From positions 1 through 11,212 of the forward strand of contig JAEYAO010000027.1 in the NCBI GenBank assembly GCA_023456105.1: a DNA stretch of 11,212 nucleotides, read 5' to 3'. Position numbers and translations under genes: made by a program. The notes under the pieces are model-generated. The model was not told the DNA's origin. It ran no database searches and was given only the letters and a program-made list of their open reading frames with translations. Each line of letters starts with the position of its first letter. Position 1 is the first letter of the stretch. Below, piece by piece: positions 1 to 6,170 of this stretch. This DNA is from Pseudomonadota bacterium (lineage in GTDB: Bacteria > Pseudomonadota > Alphaproteobacteria > Caulobacterales > Caulobacteraceae).

Positions 1-63
1 GGCGACGCGGTCAACGGCCTCGCGCTTGAAAGAATCCGGAAAGTTCCGGCGTTGAACACTCAT
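1..63 (-). CDS. IS3-family transposase OrfA, first 21 codons (partial)
   Basis: The 21 visible residues run from MSVQRRNF to REAVDRVA. This matches the start of IS3-family OrfA proteins, whose N-terminal helix-turn-helix binds the IS ends. The start ATG is at 61-63 on the minus strand, 7 bases after a GAGAGGA ribosome-binding site (complement of 71-77). The remainder of OrfA and all of OrfB are outside the window. The call rests on a short stretch, so the family is likely but the IS subgroup is not assignable. Confidence 0.7.
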   Translation of the reverse strand, partial: MSVQRRNFPDSFKREAVDRVA

Positions 64-125
64 CAGACACTCCTCTCCAGCTCCGAAAAGCTAGCATGGG
101 TGTCCACCAAACCGAGGGAGGATCA
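1..125 (-). mobile_element. IS3-family insertion sequence, left-hand copy, transposase-start end only
   Basis: Read on the minus strand from position 125, the sequence starts with TGATCCTCCC and continues with a GGTGGACACCC stretch, a ribosome-binding site and an OrfA start. This is the usual layout of the 5' end of an IS3-family element. The boundary is set at 125 because the methyltransferase reading frame stops resembling its family exactly there, just after the DPPYNV motif region. The rest of the element lies off the left edge. The exact tip could be off by a few bases, and no target duplication can be tested because the other end is absent. Confidence 0.7.
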
Positions 126-802
126 CCGGTGATGTGGCCGTCCACCGCCACGTTGTAGGGCGGGTCGGTGAAGACGGTTCGCACCTGCTCGCATTGAAGC
201 AGGATCTCGAAGCTTTCCGGCGCGGTGGCGTCGCCGCAGTAAAGGCGGTGATCGCCGAGGATCCAGAGATCACCCAAGCGGCTGACGGGCTGCGCGGGTC
301 GGTCGGGCAGAACGTCCGCGTTCTCTCCGCCTGGCTCGCCTTCCAGGATGAGGGAGTCGATCCGGGCGGAAGTGAAGCCGGTGACCTCCAGGCTGAAATC
401 CAGGTTGAGGTTGGACAACTCCTTGAGCTCCAGGCCGAGCGCCTCGGTGTCCCAGCCGGCCAGTTGCCCCAGCTGGTTCTCGGCGATGCGGAAGGCCTTC
501 AGCTTGGCCTCGTCGAGGTGGGTGACGCGGACACATGGCAACTCCGCCATGCCGAGCTGTCGCGCTGCTTCGACGCGACCGCTGCCTGAGATGATTTTGC
601 TGTCTTGATCGATCAGCACCGGAACGAGGAAACCGAAGGTCTCGATGGCCTTCGCTAGAGCGACAATGTCGCTCTTCTTGTGGAGCCTCAGCTTGCGGCC
701 GGCGGGCGCAAGACTGGAGGTGGGAAGATGTTCGATCGCGAGCCTCAGCGAGGCGGGCAGATCCGGCGCTCCTAGAGCGCTCTGCGGCGCCCATCTAGAC
801 AT
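126..802 (-). pseudogene. ParB-domain DNA methyltransferase, truncated by an IS
   Basis: The start is the ATG at 800-802, preceded by an AAGAAGGA ribosome-binding site. Residues about 23-115 form a ParB/Srx-like N-terminal domain, with the segment ISGSGRVEAARQLG (71-84) and then RIAENQLG (105-112). From about residue 173 a DNA methyltransferase begins (RLGDLWILGDHRLYCGDA), reaching the catalytic DPPYNV motif at 213-218. Homologues continue for roughly 200 more residues, including the SAM-binding part. Here the frame runs into IS DNA at codon 226 and stops at 11-13 after about 37 unrelated residues. The protein therefore has the ParB-like domain and motif IV but cannot be a complete N4/N6 methyltransferase. 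Such genes often sit in prophages or integrative elements, which fits the neighbouring recombinase operon transcribed the other way. Confidence 0.85.
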
Positions 803-1114
803 GGCAAAAATCCTTCTTAAGGGGCGCGCGAGATCAAGCGCGAGCGGGCGCACGACGTCTGAGGCCGGTTGGGGAGATGAAAGCGACAGTAAGGCTCGGC
901 TACACTGGCTGCCTGCTATCTATGGTCATGGCTTCGAGAACAGCCAGATGGCCAACAGCTAGGCAGTCCTCGAGCCAGCGCAAGAACAACTCGAAGAATT
1001 TGCTTAAGCGACTGGACTAGTGCTGCTCTGGAGGCACTATGGATCATGTTCCGCCCGGCCAAGCCGGGCTTGGCTCGGTAGGGCGCTCCGCCCTGATCGA
1101 GCCTGAGGAATATC
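803..1114. other. Divergent intergenic region between methyltransferase and recombinase operon
   Basis: These 312 bases separate two divergent genes and contain no convincing coding frame. A possible alphaproteobacterial promoter for the plus-strand operon is CTGGAC (1011-1016), 17 bases, then CACTAT (1034-1039). The first hexamer is one base from the CTTGAC consensus, while the second is weak. A 7-bp inverted repeat, CTGGCTG (905-911) and CAGCCAG (941-947), could be an operator. The right end carries strong hairpins, listed separately. The promoter and operator calls are tentative. Confidence 0.4.
1053..1103 (+). promoter_or_regulatory. Two consecutive stem-loops in the leader of the recombinase operon
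   Basis: Hairpin 1 is GCCCGGC (1053-1059), loop CAA, GCCGGGC (1063-1069), a perfect 7-bp stem. Hairpin 2 is nested: GGCTCG (1072-1077) pairs with CGAGCC (1098-1103), and inside it AGGGCG (1080-1085) pairs with CGCCCT (1089-1094) around a 3-base loop. The outer stem ends one base before the ribosome-binding region TGAGGAA (1104-1110) of the DUF3489 gene. There is no T-run, so neither is an ordinary terminator. Translational or transcriptional control of the operon is the likely role, but this is inference. Confidence 0.55.
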
Positions 1115-1372
1115 ATGCCCAAGCCCCACAAGCCCGCGTCTAAGCCGGCCGAGCCGACGCCGAGGACCACCAAACTCGATCAGCTGATCGCGCTTCTCCA
1201 GGCGCCCGATGGCGCCTCCATGGACCAGATGGTCGCCGCCACGAGCTGGCAGCAGCACTCCATCCGAGGCGCGATGGCCGGCGCCCTGCGCAAGAAGGGG
1301 TTCAAGCCGACCAGCGGCATGCACGATGGCGTCCGCCGCTGGCGCCTGCCCCAAGGGGGTGGTGACCAATGA
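1115..1372 (+). CDS. DUF3489 domain protein, first gene of the recombinase operon
   Basis: This 85-residue protein has a basic, proline-rich N-terminus (1-18) and then a DUF3489 fold from about residue 19 to 80. The recognisable segments are TKLDQLIALLQAPDGAS and WQQHSIRGAMAGALRKKG, which look like a small winged-helix or helix-turn-helix module. The family is uncharacterised biochemically. It is common in alphaproteobacteria beside DUF2924 proteins and serine recombinases, so a DNA-binding accessory or regulatory role in recombination is a reasonable inference. The start ATG at 1115 follows a GAGGA ribosome-binding site. Its stop overlaps the next start in an ATGA arrangement (1369-1372), implying translational coupling. 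Confidence 0.85.
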   Translation: MPKPHKPASKPAEPTPRTTKLDQLIALLQAPDGASMDQMVAATSWQQHSIRGAMAGALRKKGFKPTSGMHDGVRRWRLPQGGGDQ

Positions 1373-1797
1373 GCGACGTGAAGGCGCTGCTGCGCTCGCT
1401 GGAAGATCAGAAGGTCGAAAGCCTTCGAGCGATCTGGCGCGATCAGCTGAAGGAGGAGCCTCCGCTCCTCCGGTCCGCCGACGTCCTGCGGCGGGCTCTT
1501 GCTGAGCGTATCCAGATGCTGGCCCACGGCTCCAGTGCGGACCTGGAGCGTCGTCTGACCTCCACGGCTCGACGTCATCGCACCGGCTACAAGCCGACGG
1601 TGCGCACGGCCGCCTTCAAGCCTGGCTCGCGGCTCGAGCGCGAATGGAAGGGCGAGCGCCACCAGGTCGACGTGATCGACGGCGGCTATGTCTGGAACGG
1701 ACAGACCTTCACCAGCCTCTCGCCGATCGCGCGTCAGATCACCGGCTCGCGCTGGAACGGGCCCCGCTTCTTCGGCCTGCGCGAGGAGGCCGCCTGA
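1369..1797 (+). CDS. DUF2924 domain protein, second gene of the recombinase operon
   Basis: This 142-residue protein matches the DUF2924 family along most of its length. The N-terminal part contains LEDQKVESLRAIWRDQL (residues 11-27) and a helical segment with ALAERIQMLAHG. The C-terminal part contains GSRLEREWKGERHQVDV and then the family's characteristic end, SLSPIARQITGSRWNGPRFFGL. The last segment is a short DNA-binding-like motif shared across the family. No enzymatic function is known. It overlaps the upstream gene by 4 bases (ATGA) and the recombinase by one base (TGATG at 1795-1799), so the three are almost certainly co-translated. A role as a partner or directionality factor for the recombinase is inferred from this constant linkage, not shown. 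Confidence 0.88.
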   Translation: MSDVKALLRSLEDQKVESLRAIWRDQLKEEPPLLRSADVLRRALAERIQMLAHGSSADLERRLTSTARRHRTGYKPTVRTAAFKPGSRLEREWKGERHQVDVIDGGYVWNGQTFTSLSPIARQITGSRWNGPRFFGLREEAA

Positions 1798-3413
1798 TGC
1801 AGCCCGGCCGGACGATTCGATGCGCCATCTACACCCGCAAGAGCACCGAGGAGGGCCTGGAGCAGGACTACAACTCGCTGCACGCCCAGCGTGACGCCTG
1901 CGCCGCCTATGTGATGTCGCAAGCGGGTGAAGGCTGGACCCTGCTGCCCGAGATCTACGATGACGGCGGCTACTCCGGCGGCAACCTGGATCGTCCGGCG
2001 CTTCGACGTCTCATGGCTGACATCGAAGCCAAGAAGATCGATGTGGTGGTGGTCTATAAAGTCGATCGCCTCACGCGGTCGCTGGCTGACTTCTCCAGGA
2101 TCGTGGACGTGCTGGACCGCACGGGCTCCAGCTTCGTCAGCGTCACCCAAGCCTTCAACACCACCACTTCCATGGGCCGGCTGACGCTCAACGTCCTGCT
2201 CTCCTTCGCCCAGTTCGAGCGCGAGGTCACCGGCGAGCGCATCCGCGACAAGATCGCCGCCTCCAAGAAGAAGGGGCTTTGGATGGGTGGGCGTCCCGTC
2301 TTTGGCTATGACCCGGATGGCCGCACCCTGGCGATCAACCCCGCCGAGGCCGAGCACGTGCGGTGGATGTTCGCGCGCTATCTCGAGATCAAGTCGGTCA
2401 ACAAGCTGATCCCGGAACTGAAGGCGCGCGGTGTCCTCTCCAAGCGTTGGACCAGCCGTGCTGGCGAACCAATGGGTGGCGTCCCCATCGTCCGGGGCGT
2501 CGCCTATCAGATGCTTCGGAACCGCATCTATCTGGGTGAGATCCCGCACAAGGACGTCGTCTACCCGGGCCAGCATGCCGCGATCATCGATCGCGAGACC
2601 TTCGAGGCCGTGCAAGCGCTGCTGGATCAGAGCGTGCGCCGCCGTCAGCCCGGGAAGGCGCGGCCGCCGCATCGGGGTTCGCCTCTCACCGGCCTGATCC
2701 ACGACAGCGCGGGTCATCTGATGTCGCCGGTCAGCGCGCCTCGAAAAGGCGGAGCCACCTACCGCTACTATGTCTCCTGCATGGCCCAGCGAGGGCGTGC
2801 CGAGGAAGCGGGCGTGCACAAGCGTGTTTCGGCGCCGGTGATCGAGAGCATGGTGCGTGAAGCTGTCGCCCCACTCCTGGCTGTCTCCACGGACTCAGCC
2901 GAGTGGGAGATCGTGCGCGACCTCATCGATCGGGTCGAGGTCCAACGACACGAGTTGGTGGTGCGCCTGGATCAGGCTCGCTGCCGTGAACACGTGGTCA
3001 CCGCGCAGGGCAAACTCAGGCTGAACCAGCTGGAAGGCGACAGCGACGCACCGGTCCTGCGCCTCCCCCTTCGCTTCAATCGCGGGGGCTCCATCGCCAT
3101 GGTCGGGCCTGCGGGCGGGGCGGCGCTCACCCGCCAGTCGATCGACCCGGCGCTTAGTTCAGCGCTGGTCCGAGCGGAGGCCTGGAAGCGGCGACTGCTC
3201 TCCAACAGCGGCGTGACCCTGGACGCGATCGCCGTCGAGGAGAGCCTCAATCCGAGCTATGCCGCACGCATGCTGCGGGTCGCGTTCCTGGCCCCGGAGC
3301 TCAAGCAGGCCATCCTTGATGGCTCCGCGCCGGAGGGAATGTCGCTGCAGGCCATCATGCATCGAGGCCTGCCGCTAGAGTGGGATGAGCAGCGGACGCT
3401 GTTCGCGGCCTGA
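1797..3413 (+). CDS. Large serine recombinase (site-specific integrase)
   Basis: This 538-residue protein catalyses site-specific DNA integration or excision through a 5'-phosphoserine link. The resolvase catalytic domain spans about 6-155: IYTRKST holds the nucleophile Ser16, and the motif VYKVDRLTRSLADF (86-99) carries active-site arginines, followed by LLSFAQFEREVTGERIRDKI. The recombinase domain follows at about 165-280 (GRPVFGYD, MLRNRIYLGEI). The zinc-ribbon position (about 295-330, LTGLIHDSAGHLMSP to YRYYVSC) lacks the usual paired cysteines, retaining only Cys328. The C-terminal region (about 455-525) looks like a helix-turn-helix DNA-binding extension. The start at 1797 is chosen over an upstream in-frame ATG at 1644 because residues before MQPGRTIRCA are a shadow of the DUF2924 gene. 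It is the last gene of the coupled operon. Confidence 0.95.
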   Translation: MQPGRTIRCAIYTRKSTEEGLEQDYNSLHAQRDACAAYVMSQAGEGWTLLPEIYDDGGYSGGNLDRPALRRLMADIEAKKIDVVVVYKVDRLTRSLADFSRIVDVLDRTGSSFVSVTQAFNTTTSMGRLTLNVLLSFAQFEREVTGERIRDKIAASKKKGLWMGGRPVFGYDPDGRTLAINPAEAEHVRWMFARYLEIKSVNKLIPELKARGVLSKRWTSRAGEPMGGVPIVRGVAYQMLRNRIYLGEIPHKDVVYPGQHAAIIDRETFEAVQALLDQSVRRRQPGKARPPHRGSPLTGLIHDSAGHLMSPVSAPRKGGATYRYYVSCMAQRGRAEEAGVHKRVSAPVIESMVREAVAPLLAVSTDSAEWEIVRDLIDRVEVQRHELVVRLDQARCREHVVTAQGKLRLNQLEGDSDAPVLRLPLRFNRGGSIAMVGPAGGAALTRQSIDPALSSALVRAEAWKRRLLSNSGVTLDAIAVEESLNPSYAARMLRVAFLAPELKQAILDGSAPEGMSLQAIMHRGLPLEWDEQRTLFAA

Positions 3414-3428
3414 TAAAGGGTCGGCTCG

Positions 3429-3499
3429 TCCCTGCTGGGGCCGACTCAGTTCCCTGATCCTCGGAAGCAAGTCCCTGATCCCGAGGATCATATTCCCTG
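3429..3499 (+). repeat. Four TCCCTG boxes at 21-22 bp spacing
   Basis: TCCCTG occurs at 3429-3434, 3451-3456, 3472-3477 and 3494-3499, so the start-to-start spacing is 22, 21 and 22 bases, close to two helical turns. The second and third extend to a 10-base identity (TCCCTGATCC at 3451-3460 and 3472-3481). Phased direct repeats of this kind usually bind several protein copies on one DNA face. The binding protein is unknown; the recombinase or its DUF3489/DUF2924 partners are candidates. Confidence 0.7.
3455..3490. repeat. Perfect 10-bp inverted repeat overlapping the TCCCTG boxes
   Basis: TGATCCTCGG (3455-3464) is repeated inverted as CCGAGGATCA (3481-3490), with a 16-base spacer that contains one of the TCCCTG boxes. 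There is no downstream T-run. A dimer-binding site or half of an attachment site is more likely than a terminator. Confidence 0.65.
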
Positions 3500-3536
3500 T
3501 TCTTGAACGGGAGTTTGCTCTCCTTTGTGCGACAGA

Positions 3537-3557
3537 AGCCCGGCCCTCCGGGCTTTT
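3537..3557 (+). terminator. Intrinsic terminator downstream of the recombinase operon
   Basis: The stem AGCCCGG (3537-3543) pairs with CCGGGCT (3548-3554) around the loop CCCT and runs into TTT (four Ts counting the stem end). It lies 124 bases after the recombinase stop, so any att-like sequence before it would be transcribed. On the other strand there is no T-run, so it works in the plus direction. Confidence 0.7.
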
Positions 3558-3573
3558 GCCGTTCCTTCCCCTG

Positions 3574-3598
3574 CCGATCACGGCCGAACGATGATCGG
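3574..3598. repeat. 7-bp inverted repeat CCGATCA / TGATCGG
   Basis: CCGATCA (3574-3580) and TGATCGG (3592-3598) are perfect inverted copies separated by 11 bases, immediately left of the second TCCCTG cluster. It is a possible operator or recombinase-binding site. Confidence 0.5.
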
Positions 3599-3600
3599 AT

Positions 3601-3626
3601 TTCCCTGTACTTCCCTGTAAACAGGG
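3601..3626. repeat. Tandem TTCCCTGTA boxes with a CCCTGT-aa-ACAGGG palindrome
   Basis: Two 10-base units (3601-3610 and 3611-3620) differ at one position. The second forms a 6-bp perfect inverted repeat with ACAGGG (3621-3626) across a 2-base centre. A further single TTCCCTG lies at 3763-3769. These share the core of the phased boxes at 3429-3499, tying both clusters to one binding activity. Confidence 0.65.
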
Positions 3627-3803
3627 CCCGGCCGAAACCCTACTGGCCTCTCGAAACAAGAGACGCGAGCGATAATGATGCGGAGTTTGGCCGGGTAGCA
3701 GACGCGCAGAGACGCGCCATGAGCGCTGCCCAGGCTCTAACGCTGCGCAATGTCGGAGGTATTTCCCTGCTCCCGCAGATCTGGCGTCTAGCGGAGGACC
3801 GGG

Positions 3804-3893
3804 TGGCGGACAGAGAGGGATTCGAACCCTCGGTACGCTTTCACGTACACACGCTTTCCAAGCGTGCGCGATCGACCACTCCGCCACCTGTCC
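3804..3893 (-). tRNA. tRNA-Ser(GGA), reads UCC codons
   Basis: The 90-nt minus-strand sequence folds as a class II tRNA. The acceptor stem GGACAGG pairs with TCTGTCC (one G-U pair), followed by discriminator G and an encoded CCA (3804-3806). The anticodon stem CACGC/GCGTG encloses the loop TTGGAAA, giving anticodon GGA. The TACGTGAAAGCGTA long variable arm is typical of tRNA-Ser. The T arm reads GAGGGTTCGAATCCCTC. Its 3' end faces the recombinase tract, the usual side for integrative elements that target tRNA genes. The gene itself is intact. Confidence 0.95.
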
Positions 3894-3943
3894 GTTCACG
3901 CCCGTCGTGCGCGCGCTGGAGGTCGATCCAGCGGGAGGCGGGC

Positions 3944-3972
3944 CTGATAGAACACGCAGAGCGGCTGGGCAA
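3944..3972 (-). promoter_or_regulatory. Candidate promoter of tRNA-Ser
   Basis: On the minus strand TTGCCC (complement of 3967-3972) is followed after 17 bases by TATCAG (complement of 3944-3949). Each matches 4 of 6 consensus bases. It lies about 50 bases upstream of the mature tRNA 5' end, leaving a short leader. Position is sensible but the match is modest. Confidence 0.4.
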
Positions 3973-4024
3973 GCGTCGATGACATACCCATATACGCAGA
4001 CGCCATTATTTCGTGAGACGCCCC

Positions 4025-4675
<651 letters not shown>

Positions 4676-4683
4676 TCCAAGGA

Positions 4684-4719
4684 GCCGGGCGGCGGGGTTT
4701 TCACGCGCCGCCGCCCGGC
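4684..4719 (+). terminator. GC-rich hairpin after msrA, possible terminator
   Basis: GCCGGGCGGCG (4684-4694) pairs perfectly over 11 bp with CGCCGCCCGGC (4709-4719) around a 14-base loop. It begins 9 bases after the msrA stop. There is no T-run after it, so termination may be weak or it may protect the mRNA 3' end. Confidence 0.45.
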
Positions 4720-4760
4720 CTAATCATCGGCGCGACCGCCGCCCTTGAGTGATCCCTCCC

Positions 4761-6101
4761 ATGTCCGCCGTCCCTGCGAACCCAGTGCATCCCGATGAGA
4801 TCCGCAGCCGCTTCTCGGCGGCGCTGTCGGCCATGTACCGGGCGGAGGTGCCGCAGTACGGCGAGTTGCTGACGCTGGTCGCCGACATCAACGCCGACGT
4901 CTTGCGGCGTGACGATGAGGCCGCACGGCGGCTCGCCGCGTCCGGCGACCTGGCCCGCCTGTCGGAAGAGCGGCACGGCGCCATCCGCGTCGGCACGGCC
5001 GAGGAGCTGGCGACCATCGCACGCGCCTTTGCGGTGATGGGGATGCAGCCGGTCAGCTACTACAATCTCGCGCCCGCCGGCGTGCCTGTGCATTCGACGG
5101 CGTTCCGGCCGGTGGAGCCCGAGGCTCTCCGTCGCAATCCCTTTCGGGTGTTCTGCTCGCTGCTGCGGCTTGAGTTGATCGAGGATGCGGCGTTGCGGGA
5201 AGAGGCGGCCGAGACGCTGGCTCGACGCGACATCTTCACGCCCGGCGCGCGCGCGCTGGTCGAGACGGCCGAGCGGAACGGCGGGCTGGACGAGGCCGAG
5301 GCCGACCGCTTCGTCGGCGAGCTGCTGGAGACCTTCCGCTGGCACGCCGAGGCGACGGTGGATGCGTCGACCTATGCCCGGCTGGTCGGGGCGCACCGCC
5401 TGATCGCCGACGTGGTCAGCTTCAAGGGACCGCACATCAACCACCTGACCCCGCGCACCCTGGACATCGACGCGGCGCAAGGCGCCATGCCCGCGCGCGG
5501 CATCGCGCCCAAGGAGACCATCGAGGGGCCGCCCGCTCGGCGGTGTCCGATCCTGCTGCGCCAGACCAGCTTCAAGGCGCTGGAGGAGGCCATCGCCTTT
5601 CCGTCCGGCGAGGGCTCGACGGCCGGCGTCCACACCGCCCGCTTCGGCGAGATCGAACAGCGGGGCGCGGCGCTGACGCAGGCCGGTCGGGCGCTCTATG
5701 ACGCAGCGCTGGCGTCCAGGGACTTCTCGACCCTGCCCGACGACTGGACGGCGCTGCGCCGACAGGGGCTGGCGTGGTTCCGGTACGGCGCTGATCTAAA
5801 GGCTGCGGCGACGCAGGACGACGATCTTGAGGGCCTGATCTCCGCGGGGGCGGTCACGGCCGAGCCGATCACCTACGAGGACTTCCTGCCGGTCAGCGCG
5901 GCCGGCATCTTCCAGTCGAATCTGGGTTCCGAGGCGCGCGACAGCGGCTACGCGGCCGATCCTGCCAAGGCGGAGTTCGAACAGGCGCTGGGCCGGCCGG
6001 TGTTGGACGAGATGGCGCTGTACCAGGCCGAACAGGACGCCTCCTTGGCCGAGGCGCTGAACGCCGTTGGACGCAGACCCGCGACGGCCGGGATCGTCTG
6101 A
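4761..6101 (+). CDS. hglS: 2-oxoadipate dioxygenase/decarboxylase, HglS/YdcJ type (DUF1338)
   Basis: This 446-residue protein matches the DUF1338 family, from the N-terminal FSAALSAMYRAEVPQYGELL onward. Family members such as Pseudomonas HglS are Fe(II)-dependent and convert 2-oxoadipate plus O2 to 2-hydroxyglutarate and CO2 in lysine breakdown. From memory, the HglS iron ligands are His70, His226 and Glu294, with Arg74 contacting substrate. Here His72 and Arg76 (RHGAIR), His228 (GPHINHLTPR) and Glu297 (RFGEIEQRG) have almost identical spacing. FLPVSAAGIFQSNL (375-388) is the conserved C-terminal segment. The ATG at 4761 is chosen because family proteins begin near it; an in-frame GTG at 4749 adds four residues. 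No other lysine-pathway gene is nearby. Function is likely but substrate is inferred. Confidence 0.88.
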   Translation: MSAVPANPVHPDEIRSRFSAALSAMYRAEVPQYGELLTLVADINADVLRRDDEAARRLAASGDLARLSEERHGAIRVGTAEELATIARAFAVMGMQPVSYYNLAPAGVPVHSTAFRPVEPEALRRNPFRVFCSLLRLELIEDAALREEAAETLARRDIFTPGARALVETAERNGGLDEAEADRFVGELLETFRWHAEATVDASTYARLVGAHRLIADVVSFKGPHINHLTPRTLDIDAAQGAMPARGIAPKETIEGPPARRCPILLRQTSFKALEEAIAFPSGEGSTAGVHTARFGEIEQRGAALTQAGRALYDAALASRDFSTLPDDWTALRRQGLAWFRYGADLKAAATQDDDLEGLISAGAVTAEPITYEDFLPVSAAGIFQSNLGSEARDSGYAADPAKAEFEQALGRPVLDEMALYQAEQDASLAEALNAVGRRPATAGIV

Positions 6102-6170
6102 TCCCAGAAGGTTCCGCAGGCGACGATCGGACGCCTTGCGTCGCGGCACGGCCGCCATCATAGACCCCGC

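Larger units (their letters stand above)
3414..3803. other. Non-coding repeat-rich tract between recombinase and tRNA-Ser (possible att region)
   Basis: These 390 bases have no believable gene on either strand. They hold seven TCCCTG boxes, two sizeable inverted repeats, a small palindrome and one intrinsic terminator. The tract lies between a large serine recombinase and the 3' end of a tRNA gene, which is where attachment and control sites of an integrative element would be expected. No core crossover dinucleotide can be identified without the second att site, which the IS insertion or window edge has removed. Confidence 0.5.

Noticed and set aside
134..589. 151-residue open frame on the plus strand opposite the methyltransferase
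   Set aside because: It is antisense to the clear ParB/methyltransferase frame, has no ribosome-binding site and no recognisable domain; long shadow frames are expected at this GC content.
3414..3803. Phased repeats as a CRISPR array
   Set aside because: The repeated unit is only 6-10 bases, spacers are about 12-16 bases, and no cas gene is present.
3375..3899. 174-residue minus-strand frame across the repeat tract and tRNA-Ser
   Set aside because: Its N-terminal part is translated tRNA sequence, a common false gene in annotations, and the rest covers repeats and a terminator.
3503..3982. 159-residue plus-strand frame through the tRNA gene
   Set aside because: The segment ADREGFEPSVR is antisense tRNA translation, a well-known artefact; no ribosome-binding site.
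6120..6144. GCGACG / CGTCGC inverted repeat after the DUF1338 gene
   Set aside because: Only 6 bp with a 13-base loop and no T-run; such pairs are expected by chance at this GC content.
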